A stretch of 18,424 nucleotides of DNA from Pseudomonadota bacterium (GCA_023428645.1 JAEYXD010000216.1:1-18424), one strand, 5' to 3'; positions 1 to 7,864 are shown, numbered from the stretch's first letter. Program-made: numbers and translations. The notes: generated from the sequence alone by a model not told the origin.

Positions 1-705
1 CTTGCCGCCTTCCTTCTTCGCAGCCGCTGGAGCCGCTGCCTTCTTGGCATCGCCCGCAGCCGCCGCAGGCGCCGCACCGGCCGCAGGAGCAGCCGCCGCT
101 TCCGCCGTGGGCGCTTCCGCTTCTTCCGCACGCGGATGGTGGATCGACACGATCGCCTCGTCGCGGCCATGCGAGAGGGACACGAGCGACACGCCTTCCG
201 GCAGCTTGAGGTCGGACATGCGCTTCATGTCGTTGATCTGCATCTCCGACATGTCGATTTCCAGGTACTCAGGCAGGTACTTCGGCAAGCACGACACTTC
301 GACGTCGTTGAGCAAGTGCGACACGACGCCGCCCTGCGTCTTGACGCCCGGCGACACCGAAGCGCCCTTGAAGTGCAGCGGAATCCGCATGCGCAGCGGC
401 GCATCTTCGAGGACGCGCTGCAAGTCGAGGTGCAGGACCTGGTTCTTCGCCGGATGGCGCTGCACATCCTTCAGGATGGCCGCCTGCTTCTCGCCCTTGA
501 CGGACAACGACAGGATCGTCGTGTAGAAGCGCTCGTTCACGAGCAGCGACAGCAAGTTCGCGTGGTCGAGAATGAGTTGGCGAGGCTCGGCGTTGCCGCC
601 GTAAAGGATCGCCGGCACCTTGCCGGAACGACGCAGGCGGCGGCTCGCACCCTTCCCCTGCACGCCATCCCGCGGATCGGCGACGAGTTCAAACGCAGTT
701 TTCAT
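1..705 (-). CDS. rplY: 50S ribosomal protein L25 / general stress protein Ctc (3' end cut off)
   Basis: Binds 5S rRNA in the large ribosomal subunit. The protein begins MKTAFELVADPRDGVQGKGA and continues with the L25 signature (RRLRRSGKVPAILYGG, about residues 22-37). The beta-barrel C-terminal domain of the longer Ctc/TL5 type follows (for example HFKGASVSPGVKTQGGVV and YLEIDMSDM). From about residue 193 the sequence turns into an Ala/Pro/Glu/Lys-rich low-complexity tail (repeated AAA and KK). It is still open at the window edge after 235 codons, so the stop lies outside. The start is the ATG complementary to 703-705, preceded by GGAG at about 7 nt. It lies 180 bp downstream of prs on the same strand. 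The prs-rplY(-pth) order is conserved in gammaproteobacteria, so pth probably follows off the left edge. The Ala/Lys tail is common in this family and is not a defect. Confidence 0.95.
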   Translation of the reverse strand, partial: MKTAFELVADPRDGVQGKGASRRLRRSGKVPAILYGGNAEPRQLILDHANLLSLLVNERFYTTILSLSVKGEKQAAILKDVQRHPAKNQVLHLDLQRVLEDAPLRMRIPLHFKGASVSPGVKTQGGVVSHLLNDVEVSCLPKYLPEYLEIDMSEMQINDMKRMSDLKLPEGVSLVSLSHGRDEAIVSIHHPRAEEAEAPTAEAAAAPAAGAAPAAAAGDAKKAAAPAAAKKEGGK

Positions 706-840
706 GGATAGCTCCAAACAAAAAAGGTGATCAGTGCGCCGCGGTTCGTGCTCGACCCGAGCCTCCGCATCGCACCTCTCACCAAAAAGGCCTTGTTCGA
801 CCGCGACCAGTTCGAACACGCCACCCGATGAATGAAGCGT

Positions 841-871
841 TCGAGCATCACGGGCAGCGCCCGTTGCTCGA
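841..871 (-). other. Imperfect hairpin between prs and rplY
   Basis: Starting about 15 nt after the prs stop, an inverted repeat can fold: outer arms TCGAGCA/TGCTCGA, inner arms ACGGGC/GCCCGT, a 3-nt loop and a 2-nt bulge. No T-tract follows on either strand, so it is not a standard intrinsic terminator. It may be a 3'-end stabiliser or processing structure that separates prs and rplY expression. The rest of 706-885 shows no promoter I would defend. Confidence 0.35.
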
Positions 872-885
872 GGCCCCATTCATCA

Positions 886-1839
886 TCAATCGATATACAG
901 CGAGCTCACGCTCTCCTCGTCCCGAATGCGCCGCATCGTCTCTGCGAGCAGCCCGGCGACCGAGAGCTGGCGAATCTTCGTGCACTTCTGCGCCGCTTCG
1001 GTCAGCGGAATCGTATCGGTCACGACGAGCTCGTCGAGCGACGACTTGCCGATGCGGTCGATCGCGGGCCCCGACAGCACCGGATGCGTGATGTACGCGA
1101 GCACGCGCTTCGCGCCCGCATCTTTCAACGCCTTCGCCGCGTGGCACAGCGTGCCGGCGGTATCGACCAGGTCGTCGATCAAGACGCACGTCTTGCCTTT
1201 GACTTCGCCGATGATGTTCATCACTTCGGACTCGTTCGCACGCGGACGACGCTTGTCGATGATCGCGAGATCCGCATCGTCGAGCCGCTTCGCGAGCGCG
1301 CGCGCGCGAACCACGCCGCCGACGTCGGGTGATACGACGACCAGGTCCTCGTACTTCTGCTTCCAGGCGTCGCCGAGCAATACGGGCGAGGCGTACACGT
1401 TGTCGACCGGAATGTCGAAGAAGCCCTGAATCTGATCCGCGTGCAGATCGACCGTCAGCAGGCGATCGACGCCGGCGCTCGCGATCATGTTCGCCACCAG
1501 CTTCGCCGTGATCGGCACGCGCGTCGCGCGCGGACGCCGATCCTGCCGGGCATAGCCGAAATACGGCACGACCGCGGTGATGCGCTCGGCCGACGCGCGT
1601 CGACACGCATCGACCATCACGAGCAACTCCATCAGGTGATCGTTCGCCGGCGGACAGGTGGGCTGGACGATGAAGACGTCACGGCCGCGCACGTTTTCGA
1701 GCAGCTCGACGGTGGACTCACCGTCGCTGAACCGGCTAACGGCGGCTCGACCGAGCGGCACCATCAAATGCCGCGCGATATCTTGAGCGAGCTGCGGGTT
1801 GGCGTTACCCGCAAACACCGCCATCGTCGAACGATCCAT
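886..1839 (-). CDS. prs: Ribose-phosphate pyrophosphokinase (PRPP synthetase)
   Basis: Makes 5-phosphoribosyl-1-pyrophosphate from ribose 5-phosphate and ATP, the cytosolic precursor of nucleotides, histidine, tryptophan and NAD. The 317 residues are the usual length and align end to end with the E. coli protein as I remember it. FAGNANPQLA opens the N-terminal phosphoribosyltransferase-like domain. YFGYARQDRR (93-102) is the catalytic flexible loop region, DLHADQIQGFF (131-141) the Mg-ATP site, DKRRPR (195-200) carries a catalytic Lys, and VLIDDLVDTAGT (219-230) is the PRPP/ribose-phosphate loop. The start ATG (1837-1839) has GGAG 9 nt upstream. A second in-frame ATG five codons later has no ribosome binding site. 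The gene lies 25 bp after tRNA-Gln on the same strand and is probably cotranscribed with ispE and the tRNA. Confidence 0.98.
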   Translation of the reverse strand: MDRSTMAVFAGNANPQLAQDIARHLMVPLGRAAVSRFSDGESTVELLENVRGRDVFIVQPTCPPANDHLMELLVMVDACRRASAERITAVVPYFGYARQDRRPRATRVPITAKLVANMIASAGVDRLLTVDLHADQIQGFFDIPVDNVYASPVLLGDAWKQKYEDLVVVSPDVGGVVRARALAKRLDDADLAIIDKRRPRANESEVMNIIGEVKGKTCVLIDDLVDTAGTLCHAAKALKDAGAKRVLAYITHPVLSGPAIDRIGKSSLDELVVTDTIPLTEAAQKCTKIRQLSVAGLLAETMRRIRDEESVSSLYID

Positions 1840-1866
1840 TCAGGAGAACTCCGGAGAGCCTGTAAC

Positions 1867-1941
1867 TGGCTGGGGCGGAAGGATTCGAACCTCCGAATGG
1901 CGGGATCAAAACCCGCTGCCTTACCACTTGGCGACGCCCCA
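1867..1941 (-). tRNA. tRNA-Gln (anticodon UUG)
   Basis: The minus strand reads TGGGGCG...CGCCCCA followed by an encoded CCA, 75 nt in all. The acceptor arms pair, and the D-arm reads GCCAAGTGGTAAGGC. The anticodon stem GCGGG/CCCGC encloses loop TTTTGAT, which gives anticodon UUG. The T-arm contains GGTTCGAATCC. Position and sequence closely match gammaproteobacterial tRNA-Gln. It sits between ispE (27 bp upstream) and prs (start 27 bp downstream), the same place as in Pseudomonas, so it is probably processed from the operon transcript. Confidence 0.98.
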
Positions 1942-1968
1942 ACCGAAAACAATCTCAAATGCGCTGGC

Positions 1969-2841
1969 TTACGACTCGTACGCGAGCCGATCCAGCAATG
2001 GCGAGCGATTCAGCCCGCGAACCACAAAACCCGCCCACTGCGCGGGCAACCGCGCTTTTACCTCGAGCGCACGCGCGGTATCGGGCATGACGGCGAAGAC
2101 GCAGGCGCCGGTACCGGTCAGCCTCGCCTCGCCAAATTTCTCAAGCCAATCAAGCGCTTCGGCGATCTCTGGATAGCGTCTGCGCACGGTGGAGGTGCAG
2201 TCATTGCGGCCACCCCCCCCGAGAAAGGCGCGTATTGTCGTGATGGGGGAATTACGTGTCAATTCAGCGGCCTGAAAGATCTCCGCCGTACTCACTGCCG
2301 CACGCGGTTTTATGACGAGGTACGAGGATTCCGGATAGTCGGCCAGCTCGATGCGTTCGCCGACGCCTTCCACCCACGCGGCGTGACCGCGCACGAACAC
2401 CGGCACGTCGGCGCCGAGCGCGAGGCCGAGCTGCGCCAGGCGCTCGATATCGAAGTCCACGCCCCACAGGCGATTGAGCGCGACGAGCACCGTCGCCGCA
2501 TCCGAGCTGCCGCCGCCGAGCCCCGCTTGCACCGGAACCTGCTTGCGCAGCTCGATGCCGACGCCCGCGTCGATGCCCGCCTCGCGCGCCAACAGCCGCG
2601 CGGCGCGCATCGTCAGGTCGCTGTCCGCCGCGATGTCGGACGGGCCGGCGACGCGCTCGATCACACCGTCCGGACGCTCATAGAACATGAGCTCGTCGCA
2701 CAGATCGATGAATTGAATCGCGGTCTGCAGCAAGTGATAGCCGTCCGCGCGGCGACCGACGATGTGCAGGCACAAATTCAATTTTGCGGGTGCGGGCCAG
2801 GACAGCGGCTCACCCAGGCAAGCGCCGAACTCTTCGCTCAT
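1969..2841 (-). CDS. ispE: 4-diphosphocytidyl-2-C-methyl-D-erythritol kinase
   Basis: A GHMP-family kinase that phosphorylates the 2-hydroxyl of CDP-methylerythritol with ATP, the fourth step of the MEP isoprenoid pathway, in the cytosol. The 290 residues are normal length. Motif 1 PAPAKLNLCLHIVGRRADGYH lies at about 16-36 (Lys20 is the expected catalytic/binding Lys). The ATP loop QAGLGGGSSDAA is at 105-116, GADVPVF (143-149) supplies the expected catalytic Asp145, and motif 3 LTGTGACVFA is at 241-250. The start ATG overlaps the lolB stop as ATGA (2838-2841), so translation is probably coupled. One oddity is a run of eight C on the plus strand (2213-2220) that encodes part of a GGGG loop (208-211). 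The frame is intact across it. Confidence 0.97.
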   Translation of the reverse strand: MSEEFGACLGEPLSWPAPAKLNLCLHIVGRRADGYHLLQTAIQFIDLCDELMFYERPDGVIERVAGPSDIAADSDLTMRAARLLAREAGIDAGVGIELRKQVPVQAGLGGGSSDAATVLVALNRLWGVDFDIERLAQLGLALGADVPVFVRGHAAWVEGVGERIELADYPESSYLVIKPRAAVSTAEIFQAAELTRNSPITTIRAFLGGGGRNDCTSTVRRRYPEIAEALDWLEKFGEARLTGTGACVFAVMPDTARALEVKARLPAQWAGFVVRGLNRSPLLDRLAYES

Positions 2842-3425
2842 GGTCCGAGCCGCCAGCGGTCGATCACGATGCGAACGCGCGCGTCACCGCTCGATGCGCG
2901 CAAGCGCGTCGGCAACTTCGCGCCGAACTGATCCGAGTAGCGCTGATAATCGATGCGCCACCCTTGCTGCTCCAAGCTCACCTCGCCCGCGGCGTTCGGC
3001 TCGCTCCAGCGGTGCTCGCCCGGTGCCGCGAGCCCGAGCAGCCAGTAGCGCAGATTGCCCGCGGGCAGGTCGGCCCCGAGACGGGCCTCGAGCTCCCTCC
3101 AGGCGGCGTCCGATTCCAGCGTCGCGCCGTCGCCGGTCTGCAGCTCGATCTGCGGATCGTTCGGCTCGCCGCTCACCTGCAAGCGCACACTGCCGATTCC
3201 GACCGGACCACGGATCTGCACGCTCGCCGCGTCTTGGTCCTGCTGCCAATCGAACGAGCCAGACCCGCCGCCAGCGGGCCCCGACACGCCGATACGGCCG
3301 TGGGCCTGCCAGCGATCGAGCTGTTCGAGCGGGACCGAAATGGTGGGCGCACGCGGCGGCGCGGCCGCGCAGCCCGCGAGCAGCGCGACACAGAAGAGCC
3401 CGATGGAAAGACGCGAAGCGCTCAC
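2838..3425 (-). CDS. lolB: Outer-membrane lipoprotein receptor LolB
   Basis: LolB accepts lipoproteins from periplasmic LolA and inserts them in the inner leaflet of the outer membrane. The 195-residue protein starts with a lipoprotein signal peptide and lipobox LLAGC (Cys19 acylated after cleavage). A LolB-type body follows: LDRWQAHGRIGVSG near 36-49, GSFDWQQ, a basic and hydrophobic middle, and a C-terminal RVRIVIDRWRL. The start is GTG at 3423-3425. It is the furthest possible start, because the in-frame codon just beyond the gap is the TAG stop of the upstream TPR gene, nine bases away. No strong Shine-Dalgarno sequence is visible, which suggests reinitiation by ribosomes finishing the TPR gene. 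The 3' end overlaps ispE by four bases. The neighbourhood TPR-lolB-ispE is the conserved one. Confidence 0.94.
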   Translation of the reverse strand: MSASRLSIGLFCVALLAGCAAAPPRAPTISVPLEQLDRWQAHGRIGVSGPAGGGSGSFDWQQDQDAASVQIRGPVGIGSVRLQVSGEPNDPQIELQTGDGATLESDAAWRELEARLGADLPAGNLRYWLLGLAAPGEHRWSEPNAAGEVSLEQQGWRIDYQRYSDQFGAKLPTRLRASSGDARVRIVIDRWRLGP

Positions 3426-3434
3426 CTGCGCTCG

Positions 3435-5123
3435 CTAATTCGGCAAGGACTCGAGACGCTTCTTCAAGTCCTCGTTGTTGGGAAAGCGCGCCTGCGAGGC
3501 CTTCAGTTTCGCGAGTGCCTCGTCCTTGCGGCCGAGCGCCAGCAGCACTTCGCCCAGATGCAGATCGACCTCGGGGTCGTTGATGCGCTGGCTCGCGCGC
3601 TCCAGATACGTCAGCGCCTCTTCGTTGCGTTTCATGCGGTGGAGCGCCCAGCCCATGCTGTCGAGCACCGCCCCGCTGTCGGGCGTCACGGCGAGCGCCG
3701 ACTCGATGTATTGCAGACCTTCGCGGTGGTGGCGCGTCCGATCGACCAGGGTGTAGCCGAGCGCGTTCGCCGCGGTGGGGTCTCCCGGTCGATCCTTGAC
3801 GAGCGCGCGCATCTCGTCGACCGCGGCGTCGACTTTGTCGGCGGCTTCGAGCTGGAAGACGCGCGCGAAGCGCAGCTCCGCTGAATCCGGATACTCCTTC
3901 AGCGCCGACTCCAGGAGTTTGATCGCACCGTCACGATCGCCCTGGCTCGACAGCAGATTCGCCCGCGCGACGGTCACGTCGAGCGCGTACTGCGGCCGCG
4001 TCGCGGCGAAATCCTCGAGGTGCTGCAAGCCCGTCTTGAGGTCTTTCTGCCGAGTCTTGATGACTGCCGCGCGCACCTGCGATGGGACGGCGAGATCGCC
4101 GCCCGTCACGCGGCTGTAGATCTGCACGGCCTCGTCCCAGGCCTCGCGCGACTCGGCGATCGCGCCGAGATAGAACAGCGATTCGTACACATAACGGCCG
4201 CTCGACAGCAGATTCGTATAGCGCACCTTCGCGCCTTCGCGATCGCCCATCTGAAAGTCGATGTCGGCGAGCGCCCGTTCGGCGAACGGCGCGGTCGCGT
4301 CGTTCTCCAACAAGCGCGTGAGCTCGCGACGACCCTCTTCGTCCCTGCCCGCCTGCATCAGCATCAGCGCGTATTCGAGCCGATAGTCTTCCTGCGGGTC
4401 CTGCTCGATGGCGCCACGCGCCGTCGCAAGGCCTGCCTCGTTGTCGCCTTGGACCATCTCCATCTGACCGCGGAATAAGGCCGCACGCGACCAGAACGGC
4501 GCGATGTCCGTCGCGCGCTTCGCGTGCTCGGCGGCCAGCGCCAGGTTCTCGGACTGGAGCGCCGCGCGGGCGAGCGCGTAATGCGACTCGGCGAGATCCG
4601 GATGCCGCTCGACGAGCTTCTGCAGGACGGCGGTGACCGCGGGCGGCGTACCCTCCTCGGCCAACTGCGGCAGCAGCGCGAGATAACCGGCCTGGGCATT
4701 GATGAAAGCGGATTCGAGCAGGAACGCCAGATGCTCGGCGGCGCGATCGATCTGATACAGATGCAGGGCGGCGAAGGCCGCGAAGCGGCGCGCCTCCTCG
4801 TTCGTCGGGTTCAGCTCGAGCCAGCGTTCGGCCGCCGCGAGCACGAGCGTCCATTGGTGATGCTCGAACGCGGTTCGGGCCGCCTGCTCGGCGAGCGATT
4901 CGTCGTCCGCCAACTGTGCGGCGCGGACATAGGCGCGTGCCGCCTCCCGGTATTGCTTACGCTGCAGCGCCACTTCCGCCCCGAGGACGAGCGCATTCGG
5001 ATCGCTGGGAAGCGCGGCTTCCGCCGGGGCCTGCGATCGCTGCGCCCCACTTCCGGCACAGCCGGCAAGTACGACGCCGAGCACCAATCCCGAGCCGATT
5101 CGGATCCATTTCGCGTGCAACAT
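3435..5123 (-). CDS. TPR outer-membrane lipoprotein, LbcA-like
   Basis: A 562-residue protein with signal peptide and lipobox VLAGC (Cys22), then an almost entirely alpha-helical body of tetratricopeptide-like repeats. Examples are the regions around YREAARAYVRAAQLA (about 58-72), WTLVLAAAERWLELNP, LALAAEHAKRATDIAP, REGLQYIESALAVTPDS and EEALTYLERASQR near the C-terminus. The body ends NEDLKKRLESLPN. In Pseudomonas aeruginosa the gene in the same position, divergent from hemA and upstream of lolB-ispE, encodes LbcA, the lipoprotein adaptor of the periplasmic protease CtpA that degrades peptidoglycan hydrolases. Position, length and architecture fit, but that function here is inference. A general TPR scaffold is the alternative. 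The start ATG (5121-5123) has no clear ribosome binding site, and a TATATT hexamer lies only 8 nt upstream. Confidence 0.9.
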   Translation of the reverse strand: MLHAKWIRIGSGLVLGVVLAGCAGSGAQRSQAPAEAALPSDPNALVLGAEVALQRKQYREAARAYVRAAQLADDESLAEQAARTAFEHHQWTLVLAAAERWLELNPTNEEARRFAAFAALHLYQIDRAAEHLAFLLESAFINAQAGYLALLPQLAEEGTPPAVTAVLQKLVERHPDLAESHYALARAALQSENLALAAEHAKRATDIAPFWSRAALFRGQMEMVQGDNEAGLATARGAIEQDPQEDYRLEYALMLMQAGRDEEGRRELTRLLENDATAPFAERALADIDFQMGDREGAKVRYTNLLSSGRYVYESLFYLGAIAESREAWDEAVQIYSRVTGGDLAVPSQVRAAVIKTRQKDLKTGLQHLEDFAATRPQYALDVTVARANLLSSQGDRDGAIKLLESALKEYPDSAELRFARVFQLEAADKVDAAVDEMRALVKDRPGDPTAANALGYTLVDRTRHHREGLQYIESALAVTPDSGAVLDSMGWALHRMKRNEEALTYLERASQRINDPEVDLHLGEVLLALGRKDEALAKLKASQARFPNNEDLKKRLESLPN

Positions 5124-5131
5124 AGGCGGTC

Positions 5132-5137
5132 AATATA
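5132..5137 (-). promoter_or_regulatory. Possible -10 element for the TPR-lolB-ispE operon
   Basis: On the minus strand TATATT lies 8 nt before the TPR-gene ATG, in otherwise GC-rich DNA. The expected start site (about 5125) would leave only about two leader bases. The -35 position (ACGCCG) is poor, so this is weak evidence. Confidence 0.25.
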
Positions 5138-5189
5138 TCAGCCGGGGCTGGTCGCGGCGTCGCCCCTGCGATTCTTGTCGCTCACATCC

Positions 5190-5218
5190 TTGTCATCCCC
5201 ACCCCCTTCCCGGACAAT
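5190..5218 (+). promoter_or_regulatory. Predicted sigma-70 promoter of hemA
   Basis: TTGTCA (5190-5195, five of six to consensus), a 17-bp spacer, then GACAAT (5213-5218, four of six). The expected transcription start is near 5225, about 20 nt before the hemA ATG. It lies in the 121-bp divergent gap between hemA and the TPR gene. Confidence 0.5.
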
Positions 5219-5244
5219 CCCGCCCGGTTCGCGACAGCACTCGC

Positions 5245-6597
5245 ATGTCACTCGTCGTCATAGGAATCAATCACCGCACCGCACCCGTCGATATCCGCGA
5301 AAAAGTCGTGTTCGCGGGCGATGAGTTGCCGGAGGCGTTGCGCGAGCTCGTGCGGGTGCCCGGCGTGCAGGAATCGATCATCGTGTCGACCTGCAACCGG
5401 ACGGAGCTCTATTGCGCGACGAATACCACCTCGCCCGAAGCTGCCACGCAGCAGCTCATGCTATGGCTCGAGCACTGGCACGACCTCGCCACGCACAATC
5501 TCGATCTGCACCAGTCCTTGTATCGACTACACGGGTCCCAGGCCATCGAGCACTTGTTTGCGGTCGCGTGCGGGCTCGACTCGCTGGTGCTCGGTGAGCC
5601 GCAAATCCTTGGACAGCTCAAGGACGCCTATCGCGCCGCCCATGATCAAGGCACGACCGGCCCATACCTGAATCGACTGCTGCAGACCGCGTTTTCGGTC
5701 GCCAAGCGCGTCCGCACGAATACGCGGATCGGTGCGAACGCGGTTTCGGTCGCCTCCGCAGCCGTCGCGATGGCGCGCACGGTGTTCGAGAAATTCGAGC
5801 AGCACACGGCGCTGCTCGTCGGCGCCGGCGAGACGATCGCGCTCGCGGCCCGCCACCTGCACGCGAACGGCATTCAACGCATGATCATCGCGAACCGCAG
5901 CGTCGATCGAGCGCAGGCGCTCGCGTCCGAGTTCAACGGTTTCGCGATCGCGCTCGACGCCCTGCCCACGCACCTCGCCGAGGCCGACATCGTCATCAGC
6001 TCCACGGCGAGCCCGACGCCCGTGATCACGCGGGGCGACGTGCGCGCGGCGTTGCGTGCGCGGCGGCGCAAGCCGATGTTCATGGTCGATATCGCGGTGC
6101 CGCGCGACATCGAGCCGGAAGTCGCCGAGCTCGAGGACATCTACCTGTTCACGATCGACGATCTGCAGAACGTCGTGAACGAGAATCTGGAATCGCGCCG
6201 CGCGGCGGCACGCGATGCAGGCCAGATGCTCGCGCGCGAGATCGAGCAATTCGAGCGCGAGATCAAGACGCTCGACGCGGTGCCGACGATCCGGCAGTTG
6301 CGCGATGACGCCGAGCTGACGCGCGCGCAAACGCTGGAGCAGGCCCGTCGCATGCTGGCGGCCGGTCGCGATACGAAAGACGTACTCGATTTCCTGGCGA
6401 CGACGCTGACGAATCGCCTGATGCATGCACCAAGCCAGCGGCTGCGCGAAGCCGCCGAGCGCGGCGATGCCGAGATCATCAAGGCCGCGCAAACGCTGTT
6501 CGGCATCGACAAGCCCGGCGCGTCGACGGCTGGCAGAGGCACTGCGGCGCAGGCATCGCTCAATGAGCCTCTCGTCAAAGAAGCGGATGGCCGGTAG
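5245..6597 (+). CDS. hemA: Glutamyl-tRNA reductase
   Basis: Reduces glutamyl-tRNA(Glu) with NADPH to glutamate-1-semialdehyde, the first committed step of C5 haem biosynthesis, in the cytosol. The 450 residues show every expected block. MSLVVIGINHRTAPVDIREK opens the catalytic domain, STCNRTE (48-54) carries the nucleophilic Cys50, and GLDSLVLGEPQILGQLK (110-126) is the family signature. The NADPH Rossmann loop LVGAGE is at 191-196, ANRSVDRA follows, and the helical dimerisation domain spans about 320-420. A hydrophilic tail of about 25 residues beyond the dimer domain looks unstructured. The start codon lacks a strong ribosome binding site, but the N-terminus matches homologues exactly. The TPR-lolB-ispE operon is divergent, and prfA follows 94 bp downstream on the same strand, the classic hemA-prfA arrangement. 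Confidence 0.97.
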   Translation: MSLVVIGINHRTAPVDIREKVVFAGDELPEALRELVRVPGVQESIIVSTCNRTELYCATNTTSPEAATQQLMLWLEHWHDLATHNLDLHQSLYRLHGSQAIEHLFAVACGLDSLVLGEPQILGQLKDAYRAAHDQGTTGPYLNRLLQTAFSVAKRVRTNTRIGANAVSVASAAVAMARTVFEKFEQHTALLVGAGETIALAARHLHANGIQRMIIANRSVDRAQALASEFNGFAIALDALPTHLAEADIVISSTASPTPVITRGDVRAALRARRRKPMFMVDIAVPRDIEPEVAELEDIYLFTIDDLQNVVNENLESRRAAARDAGQMLAREIEQFEREIKTLDAVPTIRQLRDDAELTRAQTLEQARRMLAAGRDTKDVLDFLATTLTNRLMHAPSQRLREAAERGDAEIIKAAQTLFGIDKPGASTAGRGTAAQASLNEPLVKEADGR

Positions 6598-6639
6598 CGA
6601 CCTCGACGACAGATAAGCACAAGAGCCCCCCATCCCTAG

Positions 6640-6664
6640 CCTTCCCCCGCGCAGCGGGGGAAGG
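6640..6664. repeat. C/G-rich palindrome between hemA and prfA
   Basis: CCTTCCCCCGC (6640-6650), loop GCA, GCGGGGGAAGG (6654-6664): a perfect 11-bp stem preceded by a CCCCATCCCTAG-like lead-in. No T-tract follows, so it is not a typical terminator. The shape resembles the short dispersed intergenic palindromes seen in many high-GC gammaproteobacteria. Related-looking sequences occur near 7827-7850 and at 15839-15891. Confidence 0.6.
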
Positions 6665-6691
6665 GGAGTCGGTTGAAGCCGTTTTCTATAA

Positions 6692-7774
6692 ATGAAAGAT
6701 TCGATTCGCAATAAGCTGGAGAAGCTCGTCGAGCGCCACGAGGAAGTCGGCGCGCTGTTGTCCGATCCGGATGTCATCGGCAACAACGACAAGTTTCGCG
6801 AGCTGTCGATGGAGTACTCGAAGCTCGAGCCCGTCGTCACGCGCTATCGCGAGTATCAAGGCTTGCTCGCCGAGCGCACGAACGCGCAGGAGATGATGGA
6901 CGGCGAGGACGCGGAACTGCGCGAGCTCGGGCGCGAGGAGTTCGGCTCGCTGAATGCGCGCATCGAGGTCGAGGAGGCAGAGCTCGCCAAGCTGCTGTTG
7001 CCGAAGGATGCGCGTGACGAGAGCAACATCTACCTGGAAGTCCGCGCGGGCACCGGCGGCGATGAGGCCGCGATCTTCGCGGGCGATCTGTTTCGCATGT
7101 ACTCGCGCTACGCCGATCAGCGCGGCTGGCGCGTCGAGGTGATGTCGGAAAGCGCCGGCGAGCACGGCGGCTACAAGGAGATCATCAGCCGCATCGTCGG
7201 GCGCGGTGCATTCTCCTCGTTCAAGTTCGAGTCCGGCACGCATCGCGTGCAGCGAGTGCCCGCGACCGAGGCGCAGGGCCGCATTCATACGTCGGCGTGT
7301 ACGGTCGCGATCCTGCCGGAGCTGGCCGAAATCGAAGCGATCGATCTGAATCCGGCCGAGCTGCGCATCGACACGTTTCGTGCGTCGGGCGCCGGCGGTC
7401 AGCACGTGAACAAGACCGACTCGGCGATTCGCATCACGCACTTGCCTACCGGCATCGTCGTCGAGTGCCAGGACGAGCGCTCGCAGCACAAGAACCGCTC
7501 GCGCGCAATGTCGCTGCTGAAGGCGCGACTGATGGCGTCGGAGCAGGAGAAGCGCGAGCAGGCAGAAGCGCAGTCGCGCAAATCGCAGGTCGGCTCGGGC
7601 GATCGCTCCGAGCGCATTCGCACGTACAACTTTCCGCAGGGGCGCGTGACGGATCACCGCATCAATCTGACGCTCTACAAGCTCGCGGACGTGATGAATG
7701 GGGATCTCGATCCTGTCATTCAGCCGCTGCAGCAGGAGTATCAGGCCGAGCAGTTGGCGCGCGCGGTGGAGTAA
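6692..7774 (+). CDS. prfA: Peptide chain release factor 1
   Basis: Recognises UAA and UAG in the ribosomal A site and triggers peptidyl-tRNA hydrolysis. The 360 residues are the standard length. The N-terminal helical domain (1 to about 100) is followed by VRAGTGGDEAAIFAGDL (118-133). The tripeptide anticodon PAT lies at 190-192; this PxT form identifies RF1, whereas RF2 has SPF. The catalytic GGQ loop reads GAGGQHVNKTDSAIR, with Gln237 the residue normally methylated by PrmC. SQHKNRSRAM and TYNFPQGRVTDHR follow. The ATG (6692) has no Shine-Dalgarno sequence at the usual distance; the only purine run, AAGGGGAG at 6661-6668, is too far and belongs to the palindrome. The gene is downstream of hemA as usual, but prmC is displaced about 2.8 kb by two minus-strand genes. 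Confidence 0.98.
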   Translation: MKDSIRNKLEKLVERHEEVGALLSDPDVIGNNDKFRELSMEYSKLEPVVTRYREYQGLLAERTNAQEMMDGEDAELRELGREEFGSLNARIEVEEAELAKLLLPKDARDESNIYLEVRAGTGGDEAAIFAGDLFRMYSRYADQRGWRVEVMSESAGEHGGYKEIISRIVGRGAFSSFKFESGTHRVQRVPATEAQGRIHTSACTVAILPELAEIEAIDLNPAELRIDTFRASGAGGQHVNKTDSAIRITHLPTGIVVECQDERSQHKNRSRAMSLLKARLMASEQEKREQAEAQSRKSQVGSGDRSERIRTYNFPQGRVTDHRINLTLYKLADVMNGDLDPVIQPLQQEYQAEQLARAVE

Positions 7775-7782
7775 CTACGCAT

Positions 7783-7826
7783 GCGGCGCGGGAGCGCCGC
7801 TGCCGCAGGAGCGCACGAGCGTGCGC
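7783..7826. repeat. Two adjacent GC-rich hairpins between convergent prfA and the PLP lyase gene
   Basis: Hairpin one is GCGGCGC (7783-7789), loop GGGA, GCGCCGC (7794-7800). Hairpin two is GCGCAC (7811-7816), loop GAGC, GTGCGC (7821-7826), followed by a CCCCTCACCCTGCCCTCGCC-type stretch typical of dispersed intergenic elements. The 90-bp gap separates convergent genes, so the hairpins may act as transcript 3' ends, but no T-tract is present. Confidence 0.5.
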
Positions 7827-7864
7827 CCCTCACCCTGCCCTCGCCCTTTCGGACGCGCCCGCGA

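Noticed and set aside
1867..1941. tRNA-Gln as a phage or island attachment site.
   Set aside because: No integrase, duplicated tRNA 3' end or foreign-looking DNA is nearby, and the tRNA sits in its conserved operon position.
1441..2931. Long plus-strand frame across prs, tRNA-Gln and ispE.
   Set aside because: It reads through a tRNA gene and two conserved minus-strand genes, so it is composition-driven openness.
3423..3437. Stop-codon readthrough joining the TPR lipoprotein to LolB, since both are in the same frame with only TAG and three codons between them.
   Set aside because: LolB has its own lipoprotein signal peptide and lipobox, which would be useless inside a fusion. Close spacing with reinitiation explains the layout.
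5527..6840. Long minus-strand frame covering hemA and the start of prfA.
   Set aside because: It is antisense to two clearly recognised genes, has arginine-rich shadow composition, and crosses the intergenic palindrome.
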